The notes below the pieces were generated by a model that saw only the letters and a list, made by a program, of their open reading frames with translations, was not told where the DNA came from and searched no databases. The position numbers were made by a program, and so were the translations under genes. DNA of 64,000 nucleotides from Hydrogenophaga aromaticivorans (GTDB lineage: Bacteria; Pseudomonadota; Gammaproteobacteria; Burkholderiales; Burkholderiaceae_C), in NCBI RefSeq assembly GCF_013387465.1, contig NZ_VYGV01000003.1, positions 62,001-126,000 on the forward strand. The letters are read 5' to 3'. How positions within the stretch are numbered: position 1 is the first letter of the stretch; each line of letters opens with the position of its first letter. Positions 41,259 through 51,469 of this stretch are shown here, in pieces.

Positions 41259-43334
41259 ATGGATATCACTGTCGGCCTGGACCCGAACGACCTCGCCAAC
41301 CCTGAACTTGAGCGGTTGGTGGCCCAGCGCACCCAGGAGCTGGAGCGCGCACTGGCACGTGCCCAGTCGCTCTACGAGCAGGCACCCAGCGGCCATCTGT
41401 CGCTGGACGCCGAGCTTCGCCTCGTCAACATCAACCAGACGCTGCTGAACTGGCTGGGCTATGCGCGCGAAGAAGTGATCAACGAACTAGATCTGTTCGC
41501 GCTGATCGACCCCTCGTGGCGCGGTCTGCTGCAGACGCGCATGGAGTCGCTGAGGCAATCGGGACGCACACTGCCCATGGAGATCGAGGTGCAACGCAAA
41601 GACGGCACCCGATTCCACGCCTTGTTCTCGTCGACCGCTGTCAACGACGAGCACGGCACCTTCCTGCACACCAACACCACCGTGCTCGACATCAGCGATC
41701 GCAAGGCCGCTGAACAGCGCGTGGCCGCTCACGACGGCTTCCTGCAGACCATCACCGACCGCATCCCGGTGCGGCTGGCCTACTACGACAAAGACCTGAT
41801 CTGCCGTTTCTCCAATTCCGCGCACGCACGCCGCTACGGCAAGATGCCCAGCGAACTGGTCGGCACCCACCTGAGTCAGGTGGTGCGCGCCGAGCTGATG
41901 CCCGAGATCCTGCCGCACTTTGCCGAGGCACTCAGCGGTCAGCCGCAGAACTTCGAAGCCGAACGCCAGGCCCACGACGGCACCACCAGCTTCTATGAAA
42001 TTCACTACATCCCCGACTTCCAGCACGGCATGGTCGAAGGCATCTTCATCGAAATGCACGACATCAGCGAACGCCGGCGCATTGAGGAGTTCGTGCTCGA
42101 AGCCAACCGCGATCTGGAAGAACGGGTGCGCGAACGCAGTGCCGAGCTGTTCCAGAGCGAGCAGCGTTACCGCCTGATGGTCGATGCGATACAGGACCAC
42201 TGCATCTACTTCGTGGACGAAAACGGGGCGGTGACCGAGTGGACCGAGAGCGCCCAGCGCCTGCACGGCCATTCCCGCGCCCAGATGCTGGGCGAACCCT
42301 ACACGATGCTGCTGGCCACCGACAACGCCGGCGAGGACGAGGTGAATCCGGAACAGGTCTTGCGCCTGGCCAAATCCCACGGTCAATGGGAAACCCGCGG
42401 CTGGCGGCTGCGCGACGACGGCTCGCGCTTCTGGGCCCACACCGTGCTGACCGCGCTGCGCAACGAAGCGGGTGAGCTGCAGGGGCTGTCCAGCATCACG
42501 CGCGACATGACCGCGGCGAAGAGTCTGGAGGACGTGATGAACGACCTCAACCGCGAACTTGAAAAGCGCGTGGCCGAGCGCACCCAGCAGCTGGTGGCGG
42601 CCAACAAGGACCTCGACGTGTTCTCGCACATGGTGTCGCACGACCTGCGCGCACCGCTGCGCCACATCGCCAGCTTTGTCAGCCTGCTGCAGGAGCAGAT
42701 GGGTGAATCCAGCGACAGCCTGGCGCTGCAATACCTCAACTCGATTGCCAAGGCCAGCAAGCGCATGAGCATCATGATCGAGGGCCTGCTCGAATACGCC
42801 CGGCTCGGGCGGGTGACCATCGAGGCACAGCCGGTGCCGCTGGCGCCGCTGCTCAACGGCGTGATTGCCCACCTGAAGCAGGAGAATCCCCATCGCTCAA
42901 TCGAATGGGTGGTGGAGGAAGACCTGCCGGTCGTGCGCGGCGATGCGATGTTGCTGGCCGAAGTGTTCAGCAACATGCTGAACAACTCCGTGAAATACAC
43001 CCGCACCCGCGAACACGCCCGCATCGAAATTGGCTGGAAGGTCAACCCGGTGGGCGGACGCACCTTCTTCATCCATGACAACGGCGTGGGTTTCGATCTG
43101 GAAAAAGCCCACAACCTGTTTGTGATGTTCCAGCGGCAACACCACTCCATGGACTTCGAGGGCAATGGCACTGGCCTCGCGCTGTCCCAGCGCATCATCG
43201 AGCGCCACGCCGGCCGCATCTGGGCCGAAACCGCTCCCGGTGAAGGCTGCACCTTCTACTTCACCCTGCCTTTCGAGGGTCTGGAACACGAGCTGGACTT
43301 TCCCAAGTCGTCACTCGCGGAACTGGCGATCTGA
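41259..43334 (+). CDS. Soluble three-PAS sensor histidine kinase (orphan)
   Basis: Cytoplasmic sensor kinase of 691 residues from the ATG at 41259 with GGAG upstream; a GTG ten codons earlier is possible. A short coiled coil (LERLVAQRTQELERALARAQ) leads to PAS 1 (about 45-155), PAS 2 (about 165-280) and PAS 3 (about 300-420), joined by coiled coils (EEFVLEANRDLEERV-type). The HisKA box has the phospho-acceptor His461 in MVSHDLRAPLRH. The HATPase domain shows the N box NMLNNSVKYT, G1 DNGVGFD and G2 GNGTGLAL. The arrangement resembles phytochrome-type kinases without the chromophore domain. No membrane segment and no adjacent response regulator were found. Confidence 0.93.
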   Translation: MDITVGLDPNDLANPELERLVAQRTQELERALARAQSLYEQAPSGHLSLDAELRLVNINQTLLNWLGYAREEVINELDLFALIDPSWRGLLQTRMESLRQSGRTLPMEIEVQRKDGTRFHALFSSTAVNDEHGTFLHTNTTVLDISDRKAAEQRVAAHDGFLQTITDRIPVRLAYYDKDLICRFSNSAHARRYGKMPSELVGTHLSQVVRAELMPEILPHFAEALSGQPQNFEAERQAHDGTTSFYEIHYIPDFQHGMVEGIFIEMHDISERRRIEEFVLEANRDLEERVRERSAELFQSEQRYRLMVDAIQDHCIYFVDENGAVTEWTESAQRLHGHSRAQMLGEPYTMLLATDNAGEDEVNPEQVLRLAKSHGQWETRGWRLRDDGSRFWAHTVLTALRNEAGELQGLSSITRDMTAAKSLEDVMNDLNRELEKRVAERTQQLVAANKDLDVFSHMVSHDLRAPLRHIASFVSLLQEQMGESSDSLALQYLNSIAKASKRMSIMIEGLLEYARLGRVTIEAQPVPLAPLLNGVIAHLKQENPHRSIEWVVEEDLPVVRGDAMLLAEVFSNMLNNSVKYTRTREHARIEIGWKVNPVGGRTFFIHDNGVGFDLEKAHNLFVMFQRQHHSMDFEGNGTGLALSQRIIERHAGRIWAETAPGEGCTFYFTLPFEGLEHELDFPKSSLAELAI

Positions 43335-43382
43335 CGGCGCGCGATCCTGAAACCGACGGGTTCACGCCACCATAATGGGTGC

Positions 43383-44198
43383 GTGAACCCAGCCGATCCC
43401 ACCGCGATTCCCCTTCCATCCGTGCAGCGCCTGTTCGCCCTGCATGGGCAAACCGCCATCGTCACCGGCGCCAGCCGTGGCCTCGGGCTGTCCATGGCCT
43501 GCGCTCTGGCGGCCCATGGCGCCAACGTGTGGCTCAATGGCCGCGATCCCATGAGCTTGCAGTCCGCGGTGGCCCGCTGCAACGACGCCGGTAAGGGCAA
43601 CGGTGGCAGCGCCCACCCGCTGCCCTTTGACGTTGGCGACGAAGCCGCCGCCACCCGCGCCGTCTCACTGGTGCTGGCCACCACCGGCCGCATCGACATC
43701 CTGGTCAACAACGTCGGCCAGCGCCGACGCCAGCCCATGACCGAACTGCCTGCCCAGGCCCTGCGCGACCTGCTCGAAACCAACCTGGTTGCCGCCTGGC
43801 ACCTGTGCCGGGAAGTCGCGCAACCGATGCGCGCCCAAGGTCGGGGTCGCATCATCAACGTGACCTCCATCGCCGGCCCCATTGCCCGCGCCGGCGACGC
43901 CGCCTACACCACCAGCAAGGGCGGCCTGGAAGCCATGACCCGCGCGCTGGCCGCTGAACTCGGGCCCGAGGGCATCAACGTCAACGCCATCGCACCGGGC
44001 TACTTCGCGACCGAAACCAACAGCGCGATGCAGCAAGACGCCCAGACGCTGGCCTGGCTGCGCCAACGCAGCTCACTCGGGCGCTGGGGGCAGCCCGATG
44101 AAATCGCCGGGGCGGCCGTGTTCCTGGCGAGTCCTGCGGCCAGTTACGTCACTGGCCAAGTGCTCGCGGTGGACGGCGGCTACCTCGCTCACTTCTGA
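43383..44198 (+). CDS. SDR-family NAD(P)-dependent oxidoreductase
   Basis: Classical short-chain dehydrogenase of 271 residues with GTG start at 43383. The cofactor motif is TGASRGLG, the NNAG-equivalent is VNNVGQ, the catalytic serine is in NVTSIAG, and the catalytic pair is in YTTSKGG. The C-terminus has QVLAVDGGYLAHF. It looks most like gluconate 5-dehydrogenase or 3-ketoacyl-ACP reductase-type enzymes, and the substrate cannot be read from sequence. It follows the histidine kinase by 48 bases and converges on ccoG, with no terminator seen between. Confidence 0.88.
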   Translation: MNPADPTAIPLPSVQRLFALHGQTAIVTGASRGLGLSMACALAAHGANVWLNGRDPMSLQSAVARCNDAGKGNGGSAHPLPFDVGDEAAATRAVSLVLATTGRIDILVNNVGQRRRQPMTELPAQALRDLLETNLVAAWHLCREVAQPMRAQGRGRIINVTSIAGPIARAGDAAYTTSKGGLEAMTRALAAELGPEGINVNAIAPGYFATETNSAMQQDAQTLAWLRQRSSLGRWGQPDEIAGAAVFLASPAASYVTGQVLAVDGGYLAHF

Positions 44199-44246
44199 GA
44201 CCGGTGACTGGCCGTCCCCACAACAGACTGCCCGGCCCAGACGGTG

Positions 44247-45680
44247 TCAGCGCGGCACCAGGAAAACCGATTTTTCGTCGAGCTGGATCGCCGCCTCGGT
44301 GGTCGACTGCAGCTTGAACACGATGGGGTGCGAACCACTGGACGCACCCGGTGGCACCTGCACCCGCACAGCCAGGGTACGCACCTCGGTCGGCAACACC
44401 TCCACCCTGGCTTCGGAAGCGATCACGATGCCGTCCATGCCGTCCACGCCCAGTTGCACCACCTGTTTCGCTTCGGTGGCGTTCATGATCTGCAGCCGGA
44501 ACACGTTCTCGATGCGGCCCTGCTCGACCATGCGGGCGAGTGCGCCACGGTCCCGGATCACGTCCACCTTCATCGGCACGCGTCTGTAGAGGCTCACACC
44601 GACGGCGATGGCGATGGCGGTCAGCACCGTGGTGTAGATCAGCACCCGCGGGCGCAGCGCCCGGCGGATGATCTGCGCCTTGTCCCAGCCACCGGTCATG
44701 GCGTTTTGCGTCGAGTACTTGACCAGGCCGCGCGCATAGCCAAATTTGTCCATCACTTCGTCGCACACGTCAGCACAGGCACCGCAACCGATGCACTCGT
44801 ACTGCAAACCCTTGCGGATGTCGATGCCGGTGGGGCAGACCTGCACGCACAAGGTGCAATCCACACACGAACCCAGGCCCTTCTCCTTCGGATTCACCTT
44901 CTTGCCGCGCGAACCACGCGGTTCGCCGCGGGTGGTGTCGTAGGTGACGATCAGGGTGTCCTTGTCAAACATGGCACTCTGGAAGCGCGCATAGGGGCAC
45001 ATGTATTTGCACACCTGCTCGCGCATGAACCCGGCGTTGCCGTAGGTGGCAAAACCGTAGAAGAAGATCCAGAAGGTCTGCCAGGCGCCCAACGAACCGG
45101 ACACCACGTCAGCCGCCTGACCCCGAATGGGGGTGAAGTAGCCGACGAAAGTGAATCCGGTCCAGAGCGCAAACAGGATCCACGCGGTGTGCTTGACGGC
45201 CTTGCGGCCAGCCTTGGCGCCTGACAGCGGCGCCTCGTCCATCCGGATGCGGGCCGAGCGATCGCCCTCGATTTTTTTTTCAATCCACAAGAAGACCTCG
45301 GTGTAGACCGTCTGCGGACAGGCGTAGCCGCACCACAGGCGCCCGGCCACGGCCGTGAACAGGAAAAGCGAGAGCGCCGCCATCACCAGCAAACCGGTGA
45401 GGTAGATGAAATCCTGTGGGTAGAGAACCAGCCCACCCAGGTAGAACCGGCGTGACAGCAGGTCAAACAGGATGGCCTGGCGGCCGTTCCAGTTCAGCCA
45501 GGGCAGACCATAAAAGACGATCTGCGTGACCCACACCATGGCCCAGCGCCAGCGGGTGAAGAAGCCCGAGACCGAGCGCGGGTGGATTTTCTTGTGCGAC
45601 TCGTAGAGCGAAACCTCATGCTCGCTGGGCTCGTCCTCGGGCACGGGGCCCAGGGGCTGGTTGGCGGTGGTCGTGGACAT
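44247..45680 (-). CDS. ccoG: Cytochrome c oxidase accessory protein CcoG (RdxA/FixG-like)
   Basis: Membrane-bound ferredoxin-like protein needed for copper delivery and assembly of cbb3-type oxidase. It has 477 residues from the ATG at 45680 (MSTTTANQPLGPVPED). About five membrane segments are present, with a CGYACPQTVYTEVF stretch after the second. Two ferredoxin-type cysteine clusters follow, CVDCTLCVQVCPTG and CIGCGACADVCDEV (near 265-330). After a last membrane helix near 345-365 comes a C-terminal Ig-like domain. The ccoNOP oxidase genes are not in the window. It diverges from groES. Confidence 0.95.
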   Translation of the reverse strand: MSTTTANQPLGPVPEDEPSEHEVSLYESHKKIHPRSVSGFFTRWRWAMVWVTQIVFYGLPWLNWNGRQAILFDLLSRRFYLGGLVLYPQDFIYLTGLLVMAALSLFLFTAVAGRLWCGYACPQTVYTEVFLWIEKKIEGDRSARIRMDEAPLSGAKAGRKAVKHTAWILFALWTGFTFVGYFTPIRGQAADVVSGSLGAWQTFWIFFYGFATYGNAGFMREQVCKYMCPYARFQSAMFDKDTLIVTYDTTRGEPRGSRGKKVNPKEKGLGSCVDCTLCVQVCPTGIDIRKGLQYECIGCGACADVCDEVMDKFGYARGLVKYSTQNAMTGGWDKAQIIRRALRPRVLIYTTVLTAIAIAVGVSLYRRVPMKVDVIRDRGALARMVEQGRIENVFRLQIMNATEAKQVVQLGVDGMDGIVIASEARVEVLPTEVRTLAVRVQVPPGASSGSHPIVFKLQSTTEAAIQLDEKSVFLVPR

Positions 45681-45827
45681 AGGTGCTTTCTTGCGGGTGC
45701 CGCTGTGTGGGGTGTCTGGCGCCGAACGCCAGACTGGTGTGCGCACCGGCCCCTGTTCCAAGAACCGTGCCAGTCCATGAAATCACCAAGAATCAAGGAC
45801 TTGCAGCACCCGCTGAACAATTTTCGG

Positions 45828-45881
45828 ATCTGGAAATTCGGTAAAACTGCCAGATTCGACAGTTAAACGCCAGATATGACA
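45828..45881. repeat. Three phased CCAGAT motifs between ccoG and groES
   Basis: ATCTGG at 45828-45833 and CCAGAT at 45850-45855 and 45870-45875 are spaced 22 and 20 bases apart. The last two sit in a longer direct repeat GCCAGATNNGACA (45849-45861, 45869-45881). Helical spacing suggests binding sites for a regulator of ccoG or groES, identity unknown. Confidence 0.4.
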
Positions 45882-45925
45882 TCAGTTCATGAGACCCCCT
45901 GGACGGGGATAAAACCGATGCGCCC

Positions 45926-45954
45926 CTTGAAATACCACCGAAGCGCCCTTATCA
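45926..45954 (+). promoter_or_regulatory. Heat-shock (sigma-32-like) promoter of groESL
   Basis: CTTGAAA (45926-45932) followed after 12 bases by GCCCTTAT (45945-45952) resembles the sigma-32 consensus CTTGAAA/CCCCATNT. TTGAAA and TTATCA (45949-45954) at 16-base spacing could also serve sigma-70. It directly precedes the CIRCE element. Confidence 0.6.
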
Positions 45955-45981
45955 TTAGCACTCGCTGGAGTGGAGTGCTAA
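45955..45981. promoter_or_regulatory. CIRCE operator (HrcA binding site)
   Basis: A perfect match to the CIRCE consensus: TTAGCACTC, nine bases, GAGTGCTAA. This is the well-known operator for the heat-shock repressor HrcA. It lies 97 bases before the groES ATG, at or just after the expected transcription start. hrcA is not in this window. Confidence 0.97.
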
Positions 45982-46078
45982 CACTTTGCTCCAAGTCGAT
46001 CAGCGGCCATACCCGACCCTCGCGGTCGGTCTTGACCGACTGACCCAACCCCTCATCCGTTCAATCTCAGGAGATGCA

Positions 46079-46369
46079 ATGAACCTTCGTCCTCTCGCCG
46101 ATCGCGTGATCGTCAAACGTATCGACAGCGAAACCAAGACCGCTTCCGGCATCGTCATCCCCGACGCCGCTGCTGAAAAGCCCGACCAGGGCGAAATCCT
46201 GGCCGTCGGTCCCGGCAAGAAAAACGACAAAGGCGAACTGTCTGCCATGAACGTCAAGGTCGGCGACCGCGTTCTGTTCGGCAAATACAGCGGCCAGACC
46301 GTCAAGGTCGATGGCAACGAACTGCTGGTCATGAAAGAAGACGACCTGTTCGCAGTCGTCGAGAAGTAA
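46079..46369 (+). CDS. groES: Co-chaperonin GroES
   Basis: Heptameric lid of the GroEL chamber. It has 96 residues from the ATG at 46079, preceded by [21 protein letters not shown], the mobile loop [13 protein letters not shown] and the C-terminal DLFAVVEK are typical. It is the first gene of the groES-groEL operon, 45 bases before groEL, under the CIRCE/sigma-32-type control described upstream. Confidence 0.98.
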   Translation: MNLRPLADRVIVKRIDSETKTASGIVIPDAAAEKPDQGEILAVGPGKKNDKGELSAMNVKVGDRVLFGKYSGQTVKVDGNELLVMKEDDLFAVVEK

Positions 46370-48061
<1,692 letters not shown>

Positions 48062-48196
48062 TTGCGCCTTGCCTGAGACGCCATGCCGGCGTTGCAAGGG
48101 TTTGTCGTGGCGCTGCCACTGTCTACCCCCTTGCGCCTTGGCCTGGCGCCTCATGCTGCGTCGGATTGCATCACTGCACGCTGACGAAATCCCAAG

Positions 48197-48230
48197 AAAA
48201 AACCCCGCGAAGCGATTCGCGGGGTTTTTT
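48197..48230. terminator. Bidirectional terminator between groEL and tal
   Basis: A perfect 15-pair inverted repeat (AAAAAACCCCGCGAA with its complement) with a four-base GCGA loop. A and T tracts at the two ends allow it to act in both directions, ending groESL on the plus strand and tal on the minus strand. Confidence 0.95.
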
Positions 48231-48265
48231 CATTGATACCCCCAAACGAGGGGACTTCGGGTGGG

Positions 48266-49207
48266 TCAGCGCATCATGCCTTCGAGCTTGATCGTGTCCA
48301 CCACGAACGCGCGGATGCCTTCGGCCAGCTTCTCGGTCGCCATCGCGTCTTCGTTCATCGCAAAGCGGAAACCGGCTTCGTCGTAAGTGACAAAGGGGAT
48401 GTCCATGGCCTTGGCAGCGCCTGCATCCAGTGCCTTCGCCAGCGGCGCTTCGCTCGCCGCCAGCTGCGCCAGCAGGTCCGGGCTGATGGTCAGCAGGTCG
48501 CAACCGGCCAGCGCCGTGATCTGGCCCACGTTGCGGAAGCTCGCACCCATCACCTCGGTGGCGATGCCGTGCTTCTTGTAGAAGTTGTAGATTGCGCGCA
48601 CCGACTTCACGCCTGGATCGTTCGCGCCCGCCATCGCTGCTTCGTCCCAGCTCGCGCCGGCGTTCTTCTTGTACCAGTCGTAGATACGGCCGACGAAAGG
48701 CGAAATCAGCTGCACCTTCGCCTGACCACAGGCCACGGCCTGGGCGAACGAGAACAGCAAGGTGAGGTTGGTGTGGATGCCATCGCGCTCCAGGCGGGCA
48801 GCGGCTTGAATGCCTTCCCAAGTGGACGCGATCTTGATCAGCACGCGGTCGATGTGCACGCCCTCGCCCTGGTAAAGATCGATGATGCGACGCGCGCGGG
48901 TCACGGTCGCTTCGGTGTCGAAGCTCAGGCGCGCGTCCACCTCGGTCGACACGCGACCGGGGATGTGTTTTAGGATCTCGCAGCCGAAGCTCACGAGCAG
49001 GCGGTTCATCACCTCGTCCAACCCTTGGGCACCGTATTTCGCCACCGCCTCCTTGAGCAGGTGGGCGTATTCGGGTTTCTGCACCGCCTTCAGGATGAGC
49101 GACGGATTGGTGGTCGCGTCGCGGGGCGAGAAGGCTGCGATCTGGTTGAAGTCCCCGGTGTCGGCGACCACGGTGGTGAGCTGTTTGAGTGCGTCAAGCT
49201 GGTTCAT
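48266..49207 (-). CDS. tal: Transaldolase (type 1)
   Basis: Pentose-phosphate enzyme that transfers a dihydroxyacetone unit between sugar phosphates. The 313 residues match the TalB class. The start [20 protein letters not shown] and TTNPSLI are characteristic, and the Schiff-base lysine is Lys125 in [12 protein letters not shown]. It diverges from the HexR-like regulator gene with 70 bases between starts, a gap that contains a HexR-type operator; coordinate control of the two genes is likely. Confidence 0.96.
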   Translation of the reverse strand: MNQLDALKQLTTVVADTGDFNQIAAFSPRDATTNPSLILKAVQKPEYAHLLKEAVAKYGAQGLDEVMNRLLVSFGCEILKHIPGRVSTEVDARLSFDTEATVTRARRIIDLYQGEGVHIDRVLIKIASTWEGIQAAARLERDGIHTNLTLLFSFAQAVACGQAKVQLISPFVGRIYDWYKKNAGASWDEAAMAGANDPGVKSVRAIYNFYKKHGIATEVMGASFRNVGQITALAGCDLLTISPDLLAQLAASEAPLAKALDAGAAKAMDIPFVTYDEAGFRFAMNEDAMATEKLAEGIRAFVVDTIKLEGMMR

Positions 49208-49222
49208 TTCGCCATTATCGGG

Positions 49223-49237
49223 TGTAATAAGGTTTCA
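49223..49237. promoter_or_regulatory. Candidate HexR operator in the tal-hexR gap
   Basis: TGTAATAAGGTTTCA matches the published HexR-type palindrome (TGTAATTAAATTACA) at 11 of 15 positions. It lies between the divergent starts of tal and the RpiR-family gene, where an autoregulatory site is expected. The right half-site is degenerate. Confidence 0.45.
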
Positions 49238-49277
49238 CGATCTCCATGTAACCTGTTTCGTAACCCGATTGTTCCTC

Positions 49278-50126
49278 ATGCTCGACCGCATCAAAGCCTC
49301 CCTGCCTTCTCTGGCACCCGCCGAACAACGGGTGGGCAAACTCGTGCTGCTCGATCCACGCAGTTTTGCCAGCCTGCCGGTGTCCGAGCTGGCCGAACGG
49401 TCGCACGTGAGCAAACCGACTGTGGTGCGCTTCTGCCGCAGCATGGGCTACGACGGCCTGTCGGACTTCAAGCTCAAGCTGGCCGGCACGGTGAGCGAGG
49501 GTGTGCCCTTCATCCACCGCAGTGTGGACGTGGACGACAAGGTGGGCGACGTGCTGGTCAAGGTGATCGACAACACCGTGGCGGCGTTCCTTAAATACCG
49601 CAACGACGCGTCCACGCACTCGATCGAGAAGGCGGTGGATGCGCTGCTGGCCACCTACAAGAACCGGGGCCGCATCGAGTTCTACGGCGCGGGCAATTCG
49701 GGCATCGTGGCGCAGGACGCGCAGCACAAGTTCTTCCGCCTGGGCATCAACGCCATCGCCTACAGCGACGGCCACATGCAGGTCATGAGCGCCTCGCTGC
49801 TGGGGCCGGGCGACTGCCTGGTGATCGTGTCCAACTCGGGCCGCACGCGCGACCTGATGGACGCGGCCGACATCGCCCGCAAGCACGGCGCCACGGTCAT
49901 CGTGATCACCGCCAGCGGCTCACCACTGGCGGCAGCGGGGCACATCCACCTGTCGGCGGACCACCCCGAAGGCTATGACCGCTACAGCCCCATGACCTCG
50001 CGACTCATGCACCTGATGGTGATCGACGTGGTCGCCACCTGCCTCGCACTGCGCATCGGGGGCAGCAAACTGCAGCCGCTGCTGAAGGAAATGAAGAACA
50101 ACTTGAGAAGCAAGAGATACGCTTGA
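49278..50126 (+). CDS. hexR: MurR/RpiR-family regulator, HexR-like
   Basis: Transcription regulator of 282 residues from the ATG at 49278 (MLDRIKASLPSLAPAEQRVG). An N-terminal HTH_6 domain (about 1-77) has the recognition helix VSKPTVVRFCRSMGYDGLSDFK. A SIS sugar-phosphate-binding domain (about 120-260) shows FYGAGNSGIVAQDAQHKF and VSNSGRTRDLMDAA. In other proteobacteria HexR senses 2-keto-3-deoxy-6-phosphogluconate and controls central carbon genes. The neighbouring tal and the operator-like site support the HexR call, but the ligand is inferred. Confidence 0.85.
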   Translation: MLDRIKASLPSLAPAEQRVGKLVLLDPRSFASLPVSELAERSHVSKPTVVRFCRSMGYDGLSDFKLKLAGTVSEGVPFIHRSVDVDDKVGDVLVKVIDNTVAAFLKYRNDASTHSIEKAVDALLATYKNRGRIEFYGAGNSGIVAQDAQHKFFRLGINAIAYSDGHMQVMSASLLGPGDCLVIVSNSGRTRDLMDAADIARKHGATVIVITASGSPLAAAGHIHLSADHPEGYDRYSPMTSRLMHLMVIDVVATCLALRIGGSKLQPLLKEMKNNLRSKRYA

Positions 50127-50149
50127 CCGTGCGCGTTGAGGGCTGAACA

Positions 50150-50230
50150 TTCCCCCCTGCGCCGCTGACGCGGCTTCCCCCAGAGGGGGACGATGCCTGT
50201 GACCCGGCAAAGCCGGTTCCACGGCATCCT
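50150..50230 (+). repeat. Three-hairpin intergenic repeat, copy D (after hexR)
   Basis: It starts about 25 bases after the hexR stop, in the sense of hexR. The hairpins are GCCGC/GCGGC (50161-50174), CCCCC/GGGGG (50177-50189), and a long one with outer stem GATGCC/GGCATC (50192-50197, 50223-50228), middle stem GTG/CAC and inner stem CCGGC/GCCGG with AAA loop (50204-50216). Same design as copies A-C. This is the only copy not inside an apparent operon. Confidence 0.75.
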
Positions 50231-50264
50231 TGGGTTTGGAGGCACGTGGGCCGAACAGGCCTGA

Positions 50265-50352
50265 GGACAACGGGTGTTTCCCGCAGCGAAGTCAAGGAGG
50301 AGGCCTGCGCAGCAGGCCGGGGGACATTCGCGGAGGGGAGCGCCCGTTGTCC
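50265..50352. repeat. 88-base palindromic element between hexR and the transporter operon
   Basis: A perfect ten-base inverted repeat GGACAACGGG/CCCGTTGTCC bounds the element, and an inner seven-pair hairpin GGCCTGC-GCA-GCAGGCC (50302-50318) lies near its centre. The sequence between is G-rich on the plus strand. It lies 25 bases beyond the stop of the minus-strand dppF-like gene, between two convergent operons. I have the impression that it resembles repeats in other Comamonadaceae, unverified. Confidence 0.6.
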
Positions 50353-50377
50353 GAGCCAACACCAACACTTCACCCCG

Positions 50378-51469
50378 TCAGATCCGGCCTTCTTCGACAG
50401 CGTGACACGCCACTCGAACACCGCCAATCGTCTGCAACACCGGCCTCTCATTCCGACACCGCTCATTCACATGAGGGCAGCGCGGGTTGAACGCGCAACC
50501 GCTGGGCGGATTCAGCGGGTTGGGCACTTCGCCGGAAACCGGCGTGCGCGCCTTGCCGGTGTCGTGCATCTTGGGAATGGCGTCGAGCAGCATGCGCGTG
50601 TAAGGGTGGCGCGGGCTGTCGAACAGCGTGTGCTTGGGCGCCAGCTCCACCAGCCTCCCCAGGTACATCACGCCCACCCGATCGCTCACGTGGCGCACGA
50701 CCGCCAGGTTGTGGCTGATGAACAGATAGGTCAGACCTCGCTCGCGCTGCAGGTCTTTCATGATGTTGAGCACCTGCGCCTGCACGCTCACATCGAGCGC
50801 CGAGGTCGGCTCATCGCAGACCAGAAACTCGGGCTGCGTGGCCAGCGCGCGCGCGATCGAGATGCGTTGGCGCTGCCCGCCCGAGAACTGGTGCGGGTAC
50901 TTCACGCGGTCGTGCGGCGACAGGCCCACGGAATGCAACAGCGCGTCGACGCGGGCGCGCAGTGCCACCGGTTCGATTTCGATGCCATGCTCGCGCAGCG
51001 GCTCGGCGATGATGTCTTCGACCACCCAGCGCGGGTTGAGGCTGGCGTATGGATCCTGGAAGATCATCTGGATGCGGCGGCGCAGTTGGCGCCCTCCCGG
51101 CGTCTTGAACGCCGCATGGGCATCCTGTCCGTCAAACTCGAACCCGCCGCGGGTCGGCTCGTACAGCCCCACCAGCAGGCGCGCCACCGTGCTCTTGCCA
51201 CAGCCCGACTCGCCCACCAGCGCCAGCGTCTCGCCGCGCGGGATGTCAAAGGAAACCCCGTCCACCGCGCGCAGGAGTTGTCGGGGCTGGCGTTCGAGCA
51301 CGCGGTTGAGCCAGGGCGCCGAGACGTCGAAGGTTTTGGCCAGGTCGGTGGCACGTACCAGCGACGCCTGGGACTCTGGCAAGCCCTCTTGCGAAAGCAC
51401 GGGTGTCTGCGATGAAGCCAGCTCTGGCTCGTGGCGCAACACCGCTGGATCAGTCTGGTCCGAATTCAT
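50378..51469 (-). CDS. dppF: Peptide-type ABC transporter ATPase (DppF/OppF-like)
   Basis: Second ATPase of a dipeptide/oligopeptide-type importer. It has 363 residues from the ATG at 51469, which overlaps the dppD stop as ATGA. About 30 residues of unusual N-terminal sequence precede the domain. Walker A is GESGCGKST, the [15 protein letters not shown] region holds the Q-loop, the signature is [14 protein letters not shown] and Walker B is [12 protein letters not shown]. The oligopeptide-family C-terminal cysteine cluster is present ([15 protein letters not shown]), which in some relatives binds an Fe-S cluster. Last gene of the operon. Confidence 0.92.
   Translation of the reverse strand: MNSDQTDPAVLRHEPELASSQTPVLSQEGLPESQASLVRATDLAKTFDVSAPWLNRVLERQPRQLLRAVDGVSFDIPRGETLALVGESGCGKSTVARLLVGLYEPTRGGFEFDGQDAHAAFKTPGGRQLRRRIQMIFQDPYASLNPRWVVEDIIAEPLREHGIEIEPVALRARVDALLHSVGLSPHDRVKYPHQFSGGQRQRISIARALATQPEFLVCDEPTSALDVSVQAQVLNIMKDLQRERGLTYLFISHNLAVVRHVSDRVGVMYLGRLVELAPKHTLFDSPRHPYTRMLLDAIPKMHDTGKARTPVSGEVPNPLNPPSGCAFNPRCPHVNERCRNERPVLQTIGGVRVACHAVEEGRI

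Noticed and set aside
45781-45830. FNR box upstream of ccoG
   Set aside because: TTGATTCTTGGTGA resembles half of TTGAT-N4-ATCAA, but the second half-site does not match.
48171-48821. 216-codon minus-strand frame inside tal
   Set aside because: It overlaps the confident transaldolase gene in another frame and is Arg/Gly/His rich, a GC shadow.
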